DNA of 64,000 bases from Pseudonocardia halophobica (GTDB taxonomy: Bacteria; Actinomycetota; Actinomycetes; Mycobacteriales; Pseudonocardiaceae): contig NZ_BSFQ01000024.1 in the NCBI RefSeq assembly GCF_027922425.1, positions 47,870-111,869 of the forward strand, read 5' to 3'. Of the stretch, positions 49,737-58,281 are shown piece after piece. Made by a program: the position numbers and the translations under genes. A model generated the notes under the pieces. That model searched no databases. It saw only the letters and a list, made by a program, of their open reading frames with translations, and was not told the origin of the DNA. Position 1 is the first letter of the stretch; every line of letters starts with the position of its first letter.

Positions 49737-50619
49737 TCCGCGCCGAGTCGGTCATCGGAGCCCGGCCCTCCCCGCCGCTCGGGTCGTCCTCGGAGACCAC
49801 GACGTCGTAGGTCCCGGGGTCGAGCGGCACCGTGAACCGGTAGGGCGCGAAGGTCTGGCCCTCGCTCGTCGTCGCGGACCCGGACCGCACGGTCCGGCCC
49901 GCCGGGTCCCGGACCTCCCACAGCAGCGTCGCCTCGAACACGGCCGCCTCGCCGGACACCACGACCGGCGAGCCGACGACGGCGCCCTCCACCGGGTCGT
50001 CGAGCTGGACGAGGGCCCGGACGCGGAACGGGTCGTCGGCCGTCAGCGGCTGCGACACGTCCTCCCCGAGCAGCGTGGTCGCCGGGCGGCCGTCGACCAG
50101 CACGCGGACCGGTGCGGTGCTCCCGGTGGTGTCCTGCACCGTCTGCACCAGCTGCTGCAGGGCGAGGCCGGCCGGACCGGGCAGCGGTCCGGGCGGCGTC
50201 AGGTCGACAGTGAACACCCCGTCGGCGATCGTGACCGGGCCGCGCAGGGTCACCCCGGGCGGCCAGTCCGAGCGGTGGTCGGGGTCCTCCGGTCGCCCCG
50301 CGAGCAGCTCCCGGACGGCGTCGCCCGCCGGGTCCGGGGCCACGCCGTCCGGCCCGCCCTCGGTGGTCGCCCGGCGCTCCCGGTAGAGCCGGTCCCCGGC
50401 CGGGGTCGAGCCGACGAACCACACGACGAGCCCGCCGGCCGCCGCCGGGAGCCGGGTCGTCGCGGGGGCCGGAGCGGTGGCCGGGGGAGCCGGGGCGGTC
50501 GTCGAGGGAGCCCCTGGCGGCGTGGGAGCGCCGCCCCCGCAGCCCGTGAGACCCACGGCCACGGCGGTCAGCAGGGCCGCGGCCAGCGGCCCCCGGCGCC
50601 CCTCCCCCGGCGCGCCCAT
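49723..50619 (-). CDS. GerMN/Gmad2-domain lipoprotein
   Basis: The 298-aa protein has a lipoprotein signal with lipobox VGLTGC (Cys27), a Pro/Ala/Thr-rich linker, a GerMN (sporulation/germination) domain (about 65-190; VVWFVGSTPAGDRLYRERR, FTVDLTPPGPLPGP) and a C-terminal Gmad2 immunoglobulin-like domain (about 200-298; VVGSPVVVSGEAAVFEATLLWEV, ending ARITVR). In actinobacteria such exported proteins are linked to the cell envelope; the exact role is unknown. The ATG at 50619 lies just 4 nt after the gamma carbonic anhydrase-like gene ends, so the two are probably co-transcribed. Confidence 0.85.
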   Translation of the reverse strand: MGAPGEGRRGPLAAALLTAVAVGLTGCGGGAPTPPGAPSTTAPAPPATAPAPATTRLPAAAGGLVVWFVGSTPAGDRLYRERRATTEGGPDGVAPDPAGDAVRELLAGRPEDPDHRSDWPPGVTLRGPVTIADGVFTVDLTPPGPLPGPAGLALQQLVQTVQDTTGSTAPVRVLVDGRPATTLLGEDVSQPLTADDPFRVRALVQLDDPVEGAVVGSPVVVSGEAAVFEATLLWEVRDPAGRTVRSGSATTSEGQTFAPYRFTVPLDPGTYDVVVSEDDPSGGEGRAPMTDSARITVR

Positions 50620-50623
50620 GACG

Positions 50624-51151
50624 TCAGGGGACGACCGGGGTGACGGTCTTGGCGTGCCGCTGCGCGAGCTCCCGGTAGATGTCCGGGTTCGTGCGCACCC
50701 AGCGCTCGGCCTCCGGCGTCAGGCCGCCCTTGGTGGCCGCGGCCGGCCCGAGCACCAGGGTGCCCTCGGGGATCACCTTGTTCGGCGGCACCGTCGACCC
50801 GGCGCCGATCAGCGACCGCGCGCCGATCCGCGCGCCGTCCTGGATCGTGGCGCCGTTGCCGACCACGCACTCCGCGCCGATCACGCTGCCGTGCACCACG
50901 CACAGGTGCCCGATCGTGGCGCCCGCGCCGATCTCGGTCACGGGGTCGTCGCCGCCGTGCAGCACGCAGCCGTCCTGCACATTGGCCCCGGCCCGCACCA
51001 CGATCGGGCCGAAGTCGGCCCGGAGCACGGCGTTGTACCAGATCGAGGCGCCCTCCTCGACCCGCACATCGCCCACGAGCGTGGCGGTCGGGGCGACGAA
51101 GGCGGTCGGGTGGACGGTCGGGGCGAGGCCCTCGAAGGAGAACAGCGGCAC
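50624..51151 (-). CDS. gamma carbonic anhydrase-like hexapeptide-repeat protein
   Basis: The 175-aa protein is a left-handed beta-helix of the gamma carbonic anhydrase/PaaY group, visible as hexapeptide repeats from about residue 15 to 130. The three metal-ligand His positions are conserved (DGCVLHGGD, then IGHLCVVHG). Many such proteins have uncertain carbonic anhydrase activity and could act on other substrates. The GTG at 51151 starts VPLFSFEGLAPTVHP. It lies upstream of the lipoprotein gene in the same direction and 106 nt downstream of thiG. Confidence 0.88.
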   Translation of the reverse strand: MPLFSFEGLAPTVHPTAFVAPTATLVGDVRVEEGASIWYNAVLRADFGPIVVRAGANVQDGCVLHGGDDPVTEIGAGATIGHLCVVHGSVIGAECVVGNGATIQDGARIGARSLIGAGSTVPPNKVIPEGTLVLGPAAATKGGLTPEAERWVRTNPDIYRELAQRHAKTVTPVVP

Positions 51152-51196
51152 CGCCTCACCCTGCCACGAGCGCGGCCGGAATCAGTCGATGCGGGG

Positions 51197-51256
51197 CCCG
51201 TGCCCTCGTCCGTTCCGCACGCTGCTCCCGTGCCCCTGTTCGTTCCGCGAGCTCCT
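51197..51256. repeat. two imperfect 30-bp tandem copies after thiG
   Basis: CCCGTGCCCTCGTCCGTTCC (51197 on) and CCCGTGCCCCTGTTCGTTCC (51227 on) begin two adjacent 30-bp units between the thiG stop codon and the carbonic anhydrase-like gene. CAGTCGAT occurs at both outer ends. Confidence 0.7.
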
Positions 51257-51257
51257 C

Positions 51258-52034
51258 TCAGTCGATCTCCGGCGACGACGCCTGCGCCCAGTACCGCCGC
51301 GGGATCCGGCCGGCGTGCCGCGCGGCGTACCCGGCCTCCACGGCGAGCCGCATCGCGTGCGCCATCCGCTCCGGGTCCGCCGCCCGGGTCACCGCGGTGG
51401 CCAGCAGGACGGCGTCGCAGCCCAGCTCCATGGCCTGGGCGGCCTCGGAGGCGGTGCCGATCCCGGCGTCGAGCACGACCGGCACCCCGGCCTCGGCCAC
51501 GATCATCTCGATGTTGTGCGGGTTGCGGATGCCCAGCCCGGTCCCGATCGGCGAGCCCAGCGGCATGACGGCCGCGCAGCCGACCTGCTCGAGCTTGCGG
51601 GCCAGCACCGGGTCGTCGTTGGTGTACGGGAGCACGGTGAACCCGTCGTCGACCAGCTGCTCGGCGGCGTCGAGCAGCTCGATCGGGTCCGGCAGCAGGG
51701 TCCGCTCGTCGGCCACGACCTCGAGCTTGACCAGGTCCGTCTCCAGCGCCTCCCGCGCGAGCCGGGCGGTGAGCACGGCCTCGGCGGCGGTGCGGCAGCC
51801 CGCGGTGTTCGGCAGCACCTCGATGCCCAGCCGCCGCAGCAGGTCGAGCACCCCGGTGCCGGTCCGCGCGTCGATGCGGCGCATCGCGACCGTGGTCAGC
51901 GTGGTCCCCGAGGCGACCAGCGCCCGCTCCAGGACCTCCAGGTTCGCGGCCCCGCCGGTGCCCGTGATCAGCCGCGAGCCGATCTTGCGGCCCCCCACGA
52001 CCAGCGTCTCGTCCTGAACCACGTCCACCGTCAC
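51258..52034 (-). CDS. thiG: thiazole synthase ThiG
   Basis: The 258-aa TIM-barrel enzyme joins deoxyxylulose phosphate, dehydroglycine and ThiS-carried sulfur into the thiazole phosphate of thiamine. Signatures: GSRLITGTGG near residue 18, LPNTAGCRTAAEAVLTARLARE, LDAGIGTASEAAQAMELG and a Schiff-base Lys in DLVKLEV near 107. The GTG start at 52034 overlaps the thiS stop (GTGA). It is the last gene of thiO-thiS-thiG, which is under a TPP riboswitch. Glycine-derived imine would come from ThiO. Confidence 0.95.
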   Translation of the reverse strand: MTVDVVQDETLVVGGRKIGSRLITGTGGAANLEVLERALVASGTTLTTVAMRRIDARTGTGVLDLLRRLGIEVLPNTAGCRTAAEAVLTARLAREALETDLVKLEVVADERTLLPDPIELLDAAEQLVDDGFTVLPYTNDDPVLARKLEQVGCAAVMPLGSPIGTGLGIRNPHNIEMIVAEAGVPVVLDAGIGTASEAAQAMELGCDAVLLATAVTRAADPERMAHAMRLAVEAGYAARHAGRIPRRYWAQASSPEID

Positions 52035-52231
52035 CCTCCTTGCACCGCCGTCAGCACCTCGACCGCGGCGTTCGCCGCCAGCCGGGTCGACGCCCAGTCC
52101 GCCCGCCGCACGACCTGCCCGTCGACGGCCACCGCGATGCCCTTCCCCGGGGCCTCGATCGCGGCCAGCGCGTCGGCGACCGTCGCCTCGTCGGCGAGGT
52201 CGTGCGCAGCCCCGTTGATCTCCACCTTCAC
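52031..52231 (-). CDS. thiS: sulfur carrier protein ThiS
   Basis: The 66-aa ubiquitin-like protein carries sulfur as a C-terminal thiocarboxylate to ThiG. It begins MKVEINGAAHDLADE and ends in the essential Gly-Gly (LTAVQGG). It overlaps thiO and thiG by 4 nt each, so the three genes are translationally coupled. Confidence 0.95.
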   Translation of the reverse strand: MKVEINGAAHDLADEATVADALAAIEAPGKGIAVAVDGQVVRRADWASTRLAANAAVEVLTAVQGG

Positions 52232-53298
52232 GTTCCCGTCCTCCCGAAGCGCGCGGGGTCGACCGCCGGCGGCACCGGCGCGCCCGCCAGCAGCCCGGCG
52301 ACGAGCCGGGCGGTGAGCGGGGCCAGCAGGATCCCGTTGCGGCTGTGCCCGGTGGCGACGAGCGTCCGCCCGTCGAGCCGGCCGACGATCGGCACGTTGT
52401 CCGGGCTGCCCGGGCGCAGCCCCGCGGCCGCCTCGGCCAGCGTGTACTCGGCGATGCCCGGCAGGATGCGCTCGGCATCGCGCAGCAGGTCGCGGACGCC
52501 GCCCACGGTCGGCTCGGTGTCGAACCCGTGCTCGCTCTGGGTGGCCCCCACGACCAGGCCGCCGGGCCGCGGGACGAGGTAGACCGGGCGGCCGTCGACC
52601 AGCGCGCGGACGGTCCTCGTGGGCACCGGGAAGGCCCCGTGCCGGTGCGTGAGCCGCAGGATCTCGCCCTTGACCGGCCGGACCAGCCCGGCGAGCCCCG
52701 GGTGCAGCGCTGCGGAACGGGCGCCGGCGCAGATCAGCACGAAACCAGCAGCGTCAGTGGTGTCGCCGGGCTCCCACGCCCGCTCCTCCACCACCACGCC
52801 GGCCTTCTCCGCCGCCGCCCGCAGGGCCGCGAGCAGCGCGCGGTTGTCCACGGACAGGTCACCGGGGACGGAGAGCCCGCCGCGGACGTCCGGGCCCAGC
52901 CCGGGCTCCAGGCGGCGCAGCTCCCGCCCGCTCAGCCGCTCGACGGGCCGGCCCAGCCGGCCCAGGTGCCCCGCGAGGGCGTCGAGCTCGGCGCGGTCGC
53001 CGGACCCGGTCGCGGCGACGACGGTGCCCTCCGGGTGCAGCCCGGCCGGCTGCCCGGCGGCCGCGGAGAGCTCCTCGGCGAACGCCGGCCACAGCTCCAG
53101 CGACTCCAGGCCCAGCTCGAGCAGGCCCTCCTCGCCCGGCCACGCCTCCGTGACCGGAGCCAGCATCCCGCCCGCGACCCACGACGACCCGCTCGCCGGA
53201 GCGGGGTCGCGGAGGGTGACGCGCCACCCCGCCTGCGCCGCGCGCCACGCGCAGCTCAGCCCGATGACGCCGCCACCGACGACGACGAGGTCCTCCAC
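52228..53298 (-). CDS. thiO: glycine oxidase ThiO
   Basis: The 356-aa FAD enzyme oxidises glycine to the imine needed for thiazole synthesis. The dinucleotide-binding motif is VVVGGGVIGLSCAWRAAQ (about 5-22); SGSSWVAGGMLAPVTEAWPGE and VPIVGRLDGRTLVATGHSRNGILLAP are typical of ThiO. I start at GTG 53298, just after a GGAGGAAG, because the in-frame ATG at 53322 lies inside the TPP riboswitch. It is the first gene of the thiO-thiS-thiG operon and divergent from thiE. Confidence 0.94.
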   Translation of the reverse strand: MEDLVVVGGGVIGLSCAWRAAQAGWRVTLRDPAPASGSSWVAGGMLAPVTEAWPGEEGLLELGLESLELWPAFAEELSAAAGQPAGLHPEGTVVAATGSGDRAELDALAGHLGRLGRPVERLSGRELRRLEPGLGPDVRGGLSVPGDLSVDNRALLAALRAAAEKAGVVVEERAWEPGDTTDAAGFVLICAGARSAALHPGLAGLVRPVKGEILRLTHRHGAFPVPTRTVRALVDGRPVYLVPRPGGLVVGATQSEHGFDTEPTVGGVRDLLRDAERILPGIAEYTLAEAAAGLRPGSPDNVPIVGRLDGRTLVATGHSRNGILLAPLTARLVAGLLAGAPVPPAVDPARFGRTGT

Positions 53299-53306
53299 CT
53301 TGCTTC

Positions 53307-53392
53307 CTCCCTGCGCCGGCATGACCCGGATCAGGTTCGACGGTCGGGACCGGCCAGTCCCCTCTCAGCCCGCTCGCGCGCGGACTCCCGTG
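53307..53392 (-). ncRNA. TPP riboswitch (THI element)
   Basis: On the minus strand the conserved CTGAGAGGG of the pyrimidine-sensing arm and GAACCTGATCCGGGTCATGC with GCGCAGGGAG of the pyrophosphate arm are nearly consensus. It lies directly before the thiO ribosome binding site, so it likely acts by hiding that site when thiamine pyrophosphate is bound. Confidence 0.96.
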
Positions 53393-53425
53393 CCCTGCAC
53401 CCACAGCTCTCGTTCCCGGTCGCCC

Positions 53426-53435
53426 AGCCTACGCT
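53426..53435. promoter_or_regulatory. overlapping divergent -10 elements for thiO and thiE
   Basis: TAGGCT on the minus strand (53426-53431) would start thiO transcription some 30 nt before the riboswitch, and TACGCT on the plus strand (53430-53435) ends 8 nt before the thiE GTG, giving a leaderless thiE mRNA. The two hexamers overlap by two bases. Confidence 0.4.
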
Positions 53436-53443
53436 CCCGGACC

Positions 53444-54106
53444 GTGCCCCGACTCGACCGTGAGACGCTGCTGACCCGGCTCGCCGACGCCCGCCTCTAC
53501 CTGTGCACGGGAGCCCGCCGGGACCGCAAGGACCTGGCCGAGTTCGCCGACGCCGCCCTCGCCGGGGGCGTCGACGTCATCCAGCTCCGCGAGAAGGGCG
53601 GCGAGCCGCTGGAGGCGAAGCAGGAGCTGCAGGCCCTCGAGGTCCTCGCCGAGGCCTGCGCGAAGCACGACCGGCTCCTCGCCGTGAACGACCGGGCGGA
53701 CGTGGCCCTGGCCGCGGGCGCCGACGTGCTGCACCTCGGGCAGGACGACCTGCCGGTCGAGTGGGCCCGCCGGGTGGCCGGCGAGGAGATCGTCGTCGGG
53801 CGCTCGTCGCACAGCGCGGAGGAGACCCTGCGGGCCGCCGACGAGCCCGGCGTGGACTACTTCTGCGTGGGCCCCTGCTGGCCGACCCCGACCAAGCCCG
53901 GGCGGCCCGCACCCGGCCTGGACCTGGTCCGCACGGTGGCCGGTCGTGCGCCGGCCCGGCCGTGGTTCGCGATCGGCGGGATCGACGGCGGGAACCTCGA
54001 CGAGGTCCTCGCCGCCGGGGCCACCCGGATCGTGGTCGTCCGGGCGATCACGGAGGCGGAGGACCCGGAGGCCGCGGCCCGGGCCCTCCGCGCGCGCCTG
54101 CCCTGA
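53444..54106 (+). CDS. thiE: thiamine phosphate synthase ThiE
   Basis: The 220-aa TIM-barrel enzyme joins the pyrimidine pyrophosphate and thiazole phosphate to thiamine phosphate. Motifs: GGVDVIQLREKGGEPLEAK (about 40-58), AVNDRADVALAAGADVLHLGQDDLPV (about 82-107), VGRSSHSAEE and WFAIGGIDGGNLDEVLAAG. The GTG at 53444 appears to be at the transcription start, so it lacks the riboswitch that controls the divergent thiO operon. Length is normal. Confidence 0.94.
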   Translation: MPRLDRETLLTRLADARLYLCTGARRDRKDLAEFADAALAGGVDVIQLREKGGEPLEAKQELQALEVLAEACAKHDRLLAVNDRADVALAAGADVLHLGQDDLPVEWARRVAGEEIVVGRSSHSAEETLRAADEPGVDYFCVGPCWPTPTKPGRPAPGLDLVRTVAGRAPARPWFAIGGIDGGNLDEVLAAGATRIVVVRAITEAEDPEAAARALRARLP

Positions 54107-54129
54107 TCGGAGCGCCGCTCGGACCGACC

Positions 54130-55344
54130 TCAGTTCGAGCTGTTCTCGCCGCCGCTGCCGCTGGTGCCGCCGCCCTCGAGCAGCCCGTCGACGCCGCCCT
54201 GCTGCGACCCCGACCCGCTGTCCCCCGAGTCGGGCGACGTGGTCCGGGTCGGCGACCCGGTCCGCGGCGTGGTGGTCGCGGTGGGGTTGCGCGACGGCTC
54301 GTCGCTGCCGGTCCGCTCGGTGGAACGGCCCTGCTCGTCCGACGGCTCCGGGGTGGTCGTCGGGGTGGAGCTCTCCGTGGTGTCGGTGCTGCCGCCCTGG
54401 TCGGTGTTGTCGTCCGACGTGATCGGGGTCCCGGAGACGACCCGGCTGACCGAGGTGCCGGAGGTCCCGCCGGAGATCGGCGAGCCCTTGATCCACTCGA
54501 CGCCGGTGATCACCATCATGCCCACCACGAACGCGACGACCGTCGAGGCCGCCGCCAGCAGCAGGCGCTTGCGGGTGTACCACGGGCGGGTCTGCTCCGC
54601 GGGTCCCTCCGCGGCCGCGTCGCCGAGCGCCGGCTGGAGCATCGTGGGGCCCGCGCCCTCGTCCGCCCGGCGCTGCAGCGGGATCGTGGCCAGCGGGTCC
54701 ACCGGCTCGGCGATGACCACGGCGTCCTTCTTGCCGGGGATCTTCACCCGCGCCAGCACCGTCTCCTTGGTGCGGTCCAGCGAGCGTTGGTAGAGCGTCG
54801 TGCCCAGGGTCGTCACGACCGAGCCGAGGGCCGCGCCGGCCACCGTGCCGGTGGCGCCGAAGAAGGAGCCGAACACGGCCGTGGTGGCGGCGGCACCGGC
54901 ACCGGCGATGATCTTGTTGACCGTCAGGTCCGGCTTCTTCTCCTCCACCGTCGCCGAGACGGCCGCGGTGGGGACGCCCCCGGACGTGACTGCGGAGGTG
55001 GCGCGGGTCGGCACGCCGCCGGAGGGCGTGCGCGGCTGCGGTCCCGTGGTCGTCGTGACCTGGGTGGGCAGCCCCGAGGACGGCGGCCCGACGCGGCGGG
55101 TGGCACCCGAACCGGCCGTGCCGCCGGTGCCCCGCGAGCTCGTCGCGCCCCCCGATCCCGAACGGCGCTGCGGACCGGGGTGGCCGGGTCGGCGGTCGTC
55201 GGGACGTCCGGCGCCGGGCCGCTGGGCGGCCCCGGTGCGCGGGAGGTCGGGAGGGCCGGCCTGCGACGGGACGGGTCGGCCGTTCTGGCCGGGCCCGGCC
55301 TGCGGGTACCGGGATGACTGCGGGCGGGGGTGCTGCTGGGCCAT
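54130..55344 (-). CDS. hypothetical single-helix membrane protein with Pro/Gly-rich N-terminus
   Basis: The 404-aa protein has a disordered N-terminal third rich in Pro, Gly, Arg and Thr (about residues 1-135), a Gly/Ala-rich hydrophobic stretch (about 142-185, IIAGAGAAATTAVFGSFFGATG) that may insert in the membrane, a basic segment (WYTRKRLLLAAAS) and one clear membrane helix near 255-277, then a Ser/Thr/Gly-rich exported tail of about 120 residues. I know of similar unnamed actinobacterial proteins but no function. It converges with thiE. Confidence 0.75.
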   Translation of the reverse strand: MAQQHPRPQSSRYPQAGPGQNGRPVPSQAGPPDLPRTGAAQRPGAGRPDDRRPGHPGPQRRSGSGGATSSRGTGGTAGSGATRRVGPPSSGLPTQVTTTTGPQPRTPSGGVPTRATSAVTSGGVPTAAVSATVEEKKPDLTVNKIIAGAGAAATTAVFGSFFGATGTVAGAALGSVVTTLGTTLYQRSLDRTKETVLARVKIPGKKDAVVIAEPVDPLATIPLQRRADEGAGPTMLQPALGDAAAEGPAEQTRPWYTRKRLLLAAASTVVAFVVGMMVITGVEWIKGSPISGGTSGTSVSRVVSGTPITSDDNTDQGGSTDTTESSTPTTTPEPSDEQGRSTERTGSDEPSRNPTATTTPRTGSPTRTTSPDSGDSGSGSQQGGVDGLLEGGGTSGSGGENSSN

Positions 55345-55446
55345 GACTCCGTTTCACATCACGCGAGGGCTGCCGGGGGTTCCTCACCCGATATGAACGT
55401 GGGCGATCTTGGAAACGCACCTCACGATCACGATGAGTGAGAGTTG

Positions 55447-56223
55447 TCACCCGTCCGTGGGCGGACCGTCCACCGTAGGGCCTCCCGGATCGGGACCCGG
55501 GACCCGGGGGTGCCGGATCCCCGGATGGTCCGGCGGGAGCGCCGAACGCAGCGCCGGCCACGACAGGACCACGCTCAACGCCACCAGCACCGGGCTGAAC
55601 GCGACCCTGGCCGCGCCGAGCGCGAACACCCACTCCGCCTGGTACAGCGGCAGGAACACCGCCACCCGCACGACGTACTGCGCCACCCACACCCAGCTCG
55701 CCCGCTGGTAGCCGCGCAGCAGGTCCGGGTCCCGCCGCCACCGGGTCTTCTGCCCGAGCGCGGTGCCCACCACCAGGCCCAGCAGCGGCCAGCGCACCAC
55801 GATCGAGACCGCCCAGGCCAGCGCGCTCGCCACGTTGCTGAGGATCTGGACCAGGAAGAAGTCCTCGGCCCGGCCGGTGTAGAGCGCCACGATCGCCGCG
55901 ACGGCCACGCCGAGCAGGCCGAACAGCACCGCGCGCGGGCGGGTGCCCCGGACCAGCCGGACGACCGCGACGACGATCCCGGCCAGGATCGCCGCGGCCG
56001 CCGCGACGCCGACCGGCGACCACCAGCCGAGCGCCCCCGCCAGCAGCCAGACCAGCACGAACGCGACGACCGGCACGGAGGCGTCGATCGCCCCGCCGCG
56101 GCCGCCGAGGATCGCGCGCAGCGACTCCGCGCCCTCCCGGCGCGCGTCGCGCCCGCCCTCGCGCTCGGTGTCGCTCCCGGGGCCGCCGTCCGGACGGCCC
56201 GCGGGTCCCTCGGGTGTGCTCAC
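55447..56223 (-). CDS. DUF3159 family membrane protein
   Basis: The 258-aa integral membrane protein matches DUF3159: ESLRAILGGRGGAIDASVPVVAFVLVWLLAG near residue 35, six or so hydrophobic helices, and RWRRDPDLLRGYQRASWVWVAQYVVRV near 165. Function is unknown. The N-terminus is hydrophilic and the last 35 residues Pro/Gly-rich. I chose the GTG at 56223 over a TTG three codons upstream. The spacer to the divergent SGNH hydrolase is 138 nt. Confidence 0.85.
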   Translation of the reverse strand: MSTPEGPAGRPDGGPGSDTEREGGRDARREGAESLRAILGGRGGAIDASVPVVAFVLVWLLAGALGWWSPVGVAAAAAILAGIVVAVVRLVRGTRPRAVLFGLLGVAVAAIVALYTGRAEDFFLVQILSNVASALAWAVSIVVRWPLLGLVVGTALGQKTRWRRDPDLLRGYQRASWVWVAQYVVRVAVFLPLYQAEWVFALGAARVAFSPVLVALSVVLSWPALRSALPPDHPGIRHPRVPGPDPGGPTVDGPPTDG

Positions 56224-56361
56224 GAGAGGCAAGGGTGCCCTATCCCGGTATCGAGATCACCCCGTGCTGGCGGATTGCGTGACGGATGGGTGATCCTGTT
56301 CGAGCATGAGGTGTCCCCCTGATGGACACGAGAAGAACGGATGCGAGAGGAGCTGGTTGCC

Positions 56362-57153
56362 GTGAACCGGTGGAACAGCTTCGTCGCCGTCGGCGACAGC
56401 TTCACGGAGGGCCTGGACGATCTCCGGGACGACGGGTCGCCGCGCGGATGGGCCGACCGGCTGGCCGAACGGCTCGCCGCCGGACGCCCCGGATTCACGT
56501 ACGCCAACCTGGCCGTGCGCGGCAAGTTGCTGGACCAGATCATCGCCGACCAGGTGCCGGTCGCCGAGGCGATGCGTCCCGACCTCGTCTCGTTCTGCGC
56601 CGGCGGCAACGACATCATCGGCCTGCAGTGCGACCCCGACGACCTCGCGGTGCGCTTCGACGCCGCCCTCGCCCGCCTGGTGGCCACCGGGGCGGACGTG
56701 CTGATCTTCACCGGCTTCGACCTGCGCCGCATGCACGTGCTGCTGCGCCGGCTGCGCGGCCGCGTGGCGACCTTCAACGAGAACCTGCGCGCCAGCGCCG
56801 ACAAGCACGGCTGCCGCGTGGTCGACCTCTGGGGCATGAACGTGCTGGCCGACCCCCGGGCGTGGGCCAGCGACCGGCTGCACCTCACCCCCGAGGCCCA
56901 CGAGCGCGTCTCGCTGCGGGCCCTGGAGGTCCTGGGCGAGCCGGTGCCGTCGGACTGGCGCACCCCGTGGCCCGTGGCCGAGCAGGCCAGCTGGCGCACG
57001 CGGCAGGCCGAGGACCTCGCCTGGGTGCGCGACCACGTGATGCCGTACGTGCGCAAGCGGCTGCGCGGCGGGCACACCGGGGACGGCTACCTGCCCAAGC
57101 GCCCCGAGCTCGCGCCGCTGGAGCGGCTGAACCGCTCCTTCCCCGCGGTCTGA
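56362..57153 (+). CDS. SGNH/GDSL hydrolase
   Basis: The 263-aa protein is a GDSL-type esterase/lipase without signal peptide, so cytoplasmic. Catalytic residues: Ser in VAVGDSFTEGLDD (about residue 12), the oxyanion Gly and Asn in FCAGGNDIIG near 90, and Asp/His in ASDRLHLTPEAH near 170. The C-terminal 80 residues after that are an extra helical region. The GTG at 56362 has a good AGGAG; an ATG at 56341 is possible. Substrates of such enzymes are not predictable. A 16-bp hairpin terminates the gene. Confidence 0.9.
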   Translation: MNRWNSFVAVGDSFTEGLDDLRDDGSPRGWADRLAERLAAGRPGFTYANLAVRGKLLDQIIADQVPVAEAMRPDLVSFCAGGNDIIGLQCDPDDLAVRFDAALARLVATGADVLIFTGFDLRRMHVLLRRLRGRVATFNENLRASADKHGCRVVDLWGMNVLADPRAWASDRLHLTPEAHERVSLRALEVLGEPVPSDWRTPWPVAEQASWRTRQAEDLAWVRDHVMPYVRKRLRGGHTGDGYLPKRPELAPLERLNRSFPAV

Positions 57154-57177
57154 CTCACGGTTCGAGCCTGTCGACGC

Positions 57178-57213
57178 GGACGGGGCGGCTCCCGGGTGGG
57201 AGCCGCCCCGTCC
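57178..57213. terminator. strong bidirectional terminator
   Basis: A perfect 16-bp stem (GGACGGGGCGGCTCCC and its complement) closes a GGGT loop between the SGNH hydrolase gene and the convergent ectD. Confidence 0.85.
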
Positions 57214-57235
57214 GTCGCGAGGGGTGGGCGCGGGG

Positions 57236-58150
57236 TCAGCGCACCGGCGTGAAGTCCCGCGCGCCGATGTACTCCGGGCGCCGCCTGGGCGCGTAGTACG
57301 GCTCGACGCAGGCGTTCTCCACGCTGTTGAACACGATGAAGATGTTCGAACGCGGGTACGGGGTGATGTTGTCCCCGGACCCGTGCATGCAGTTCGAGTC
57401 GAAGAAGGTCGCCGACCCGGCCTTGCCGGTGAGCATGGCGATGCCGTGCCGGTTGGCCAGCGCCGTGAGGCTGTCCGGGTCCGGCGTGCCGATCTCCTGC
57501 TCCTTGAGCGACGACCTGTAGTTGTCCTCAGGGGTCTCCCCGACGCAGCTCACGAAGGTCCTGTGCGACCCGGGCATGATCATCAGGCAGCCGTTGTACT
57601 CGTAGTTCTCGGTCAGCGAGATCGAGCAGCTCACCGCGCGCGGGGTGGGCATGCCGTCCTCGGCGTGCCAGGTCTCGAAGTCCGAGTGCCAGTAGAAGCC
57701 GCCGCCGCCGAAGCCGGGCTTGTAGTTGATCCGGCTCTGGTGGACGTAGACGTCGCCGCCGAGGATCTGCCGGGCCCGGCCGACCACGCGCTCGTCGGCC
57801 ACCAGCCGCGCGATGGCGTCACTGATCCGGTGCACCTCGAAGATCGAGCGCACCTCGTCGGACTTCTTCTCGACGATGCAGCGGTCGTCCGCCCGCACCA
57901 GCGGGTCGGTGGCCAGCCGGTCGAGCTCCGCGGCGTACCCGGCGACCTCGTCGGGGGTGAGCAGCTGCGGGACCTGGCTGAAGCCCTTCTCGGCGTGGCC
58001 GTGCAGCTCCTGGGCGCCGTACATGCCGGCGCTGGACTCGCTCCCCCAGACGGTCGGCTCGACGCGCTCGATCAGCGCGGGCTCGCTCGACACGCGCGTG
58101 TAGTAGCGGTCCTGGGTGGTCCGGGTCTGGCTGCTGCTCGGGGCAGACAT
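57236..58150 (-). CDS. ectD: ectoine hydroxylase EctD
   Basis: The 304-aa Fe(II)/2-oxoglutarate dioxygenase turns ectoine into 5-hydroxyectoine. The iron ligands His-x-Asp are in FYWHSDFETWH near residue 145 and the distal His in CMHGSGDN near 245; FGGGGFYWHSDFETWHAEDG is the EctD signature. The N-terminus carries the family's YYTRVSSEP and VEPTVWG segments. It lies 145 nt downstream of ectC in the same direction, with a hairpin between, so it may have its own control besides readthrough from ectABC. Confidence 0.96.
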   Translation of the reverse strand: MSAPSSSQTRTTQDRYYTRVSSEPALIERVEPTVWGSESSAGMYGAQELHGHAEKGFSQVPQLLTPDEVAGYAAELDRLATDPLVRADDRCIVEKKSDEVRSIFEVHRISDAIARLVADERVVGRARQILGGDVYVHQSRINYKPGFGGGGFYWHSDFETWHAEDGMPTPRAVSCSISLTENYEYNGCLMIMPGSHRTFVSCVGETPEDNYRSSLKEQEIGTPDPDSLTALANRHGIAMLTGKAGSATFFDSNCMHGSGDNITPYPRSNIFIVFNSVENACVEPYYAPRRRPEYIGARDFTPVR

Positions 58151-58253
58151 GCGCGTCCCTTCCTTTCCTCGTCGGTCCCTGTGGGAGTGATCCGCCCTTC
58201 CTCTGCGGTGGGTTCGGCGGTCGTTCGGTGGTGCGGTGGTGGTACACGGCGCG

Positions 58254-58281
58254 ACCGCCGGGCCCGGTCGGACCCGGCGGT
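58254..58281 (-). terminator. hairpin between ectC and ectD
   Basis: ACCGCCGGG and CCCGGCGGT (9 bp) enclose 10 nt in the 145-nt ectC-ectD spacer, possibly an attenuator or processing site that lowers ectD expression relative to ectABC. Confidence 0.4.

Noticed and set aside
53299..53322. ATG at 53322 as the start of thiO (MPAQGGSKVED)
   Set aside because: That ATG is part of the conserved GGGTCATGCCGGCGCAGGGAG of the TPP riboswitch; the GTG at 53298 follows a proper ribosome binding site.
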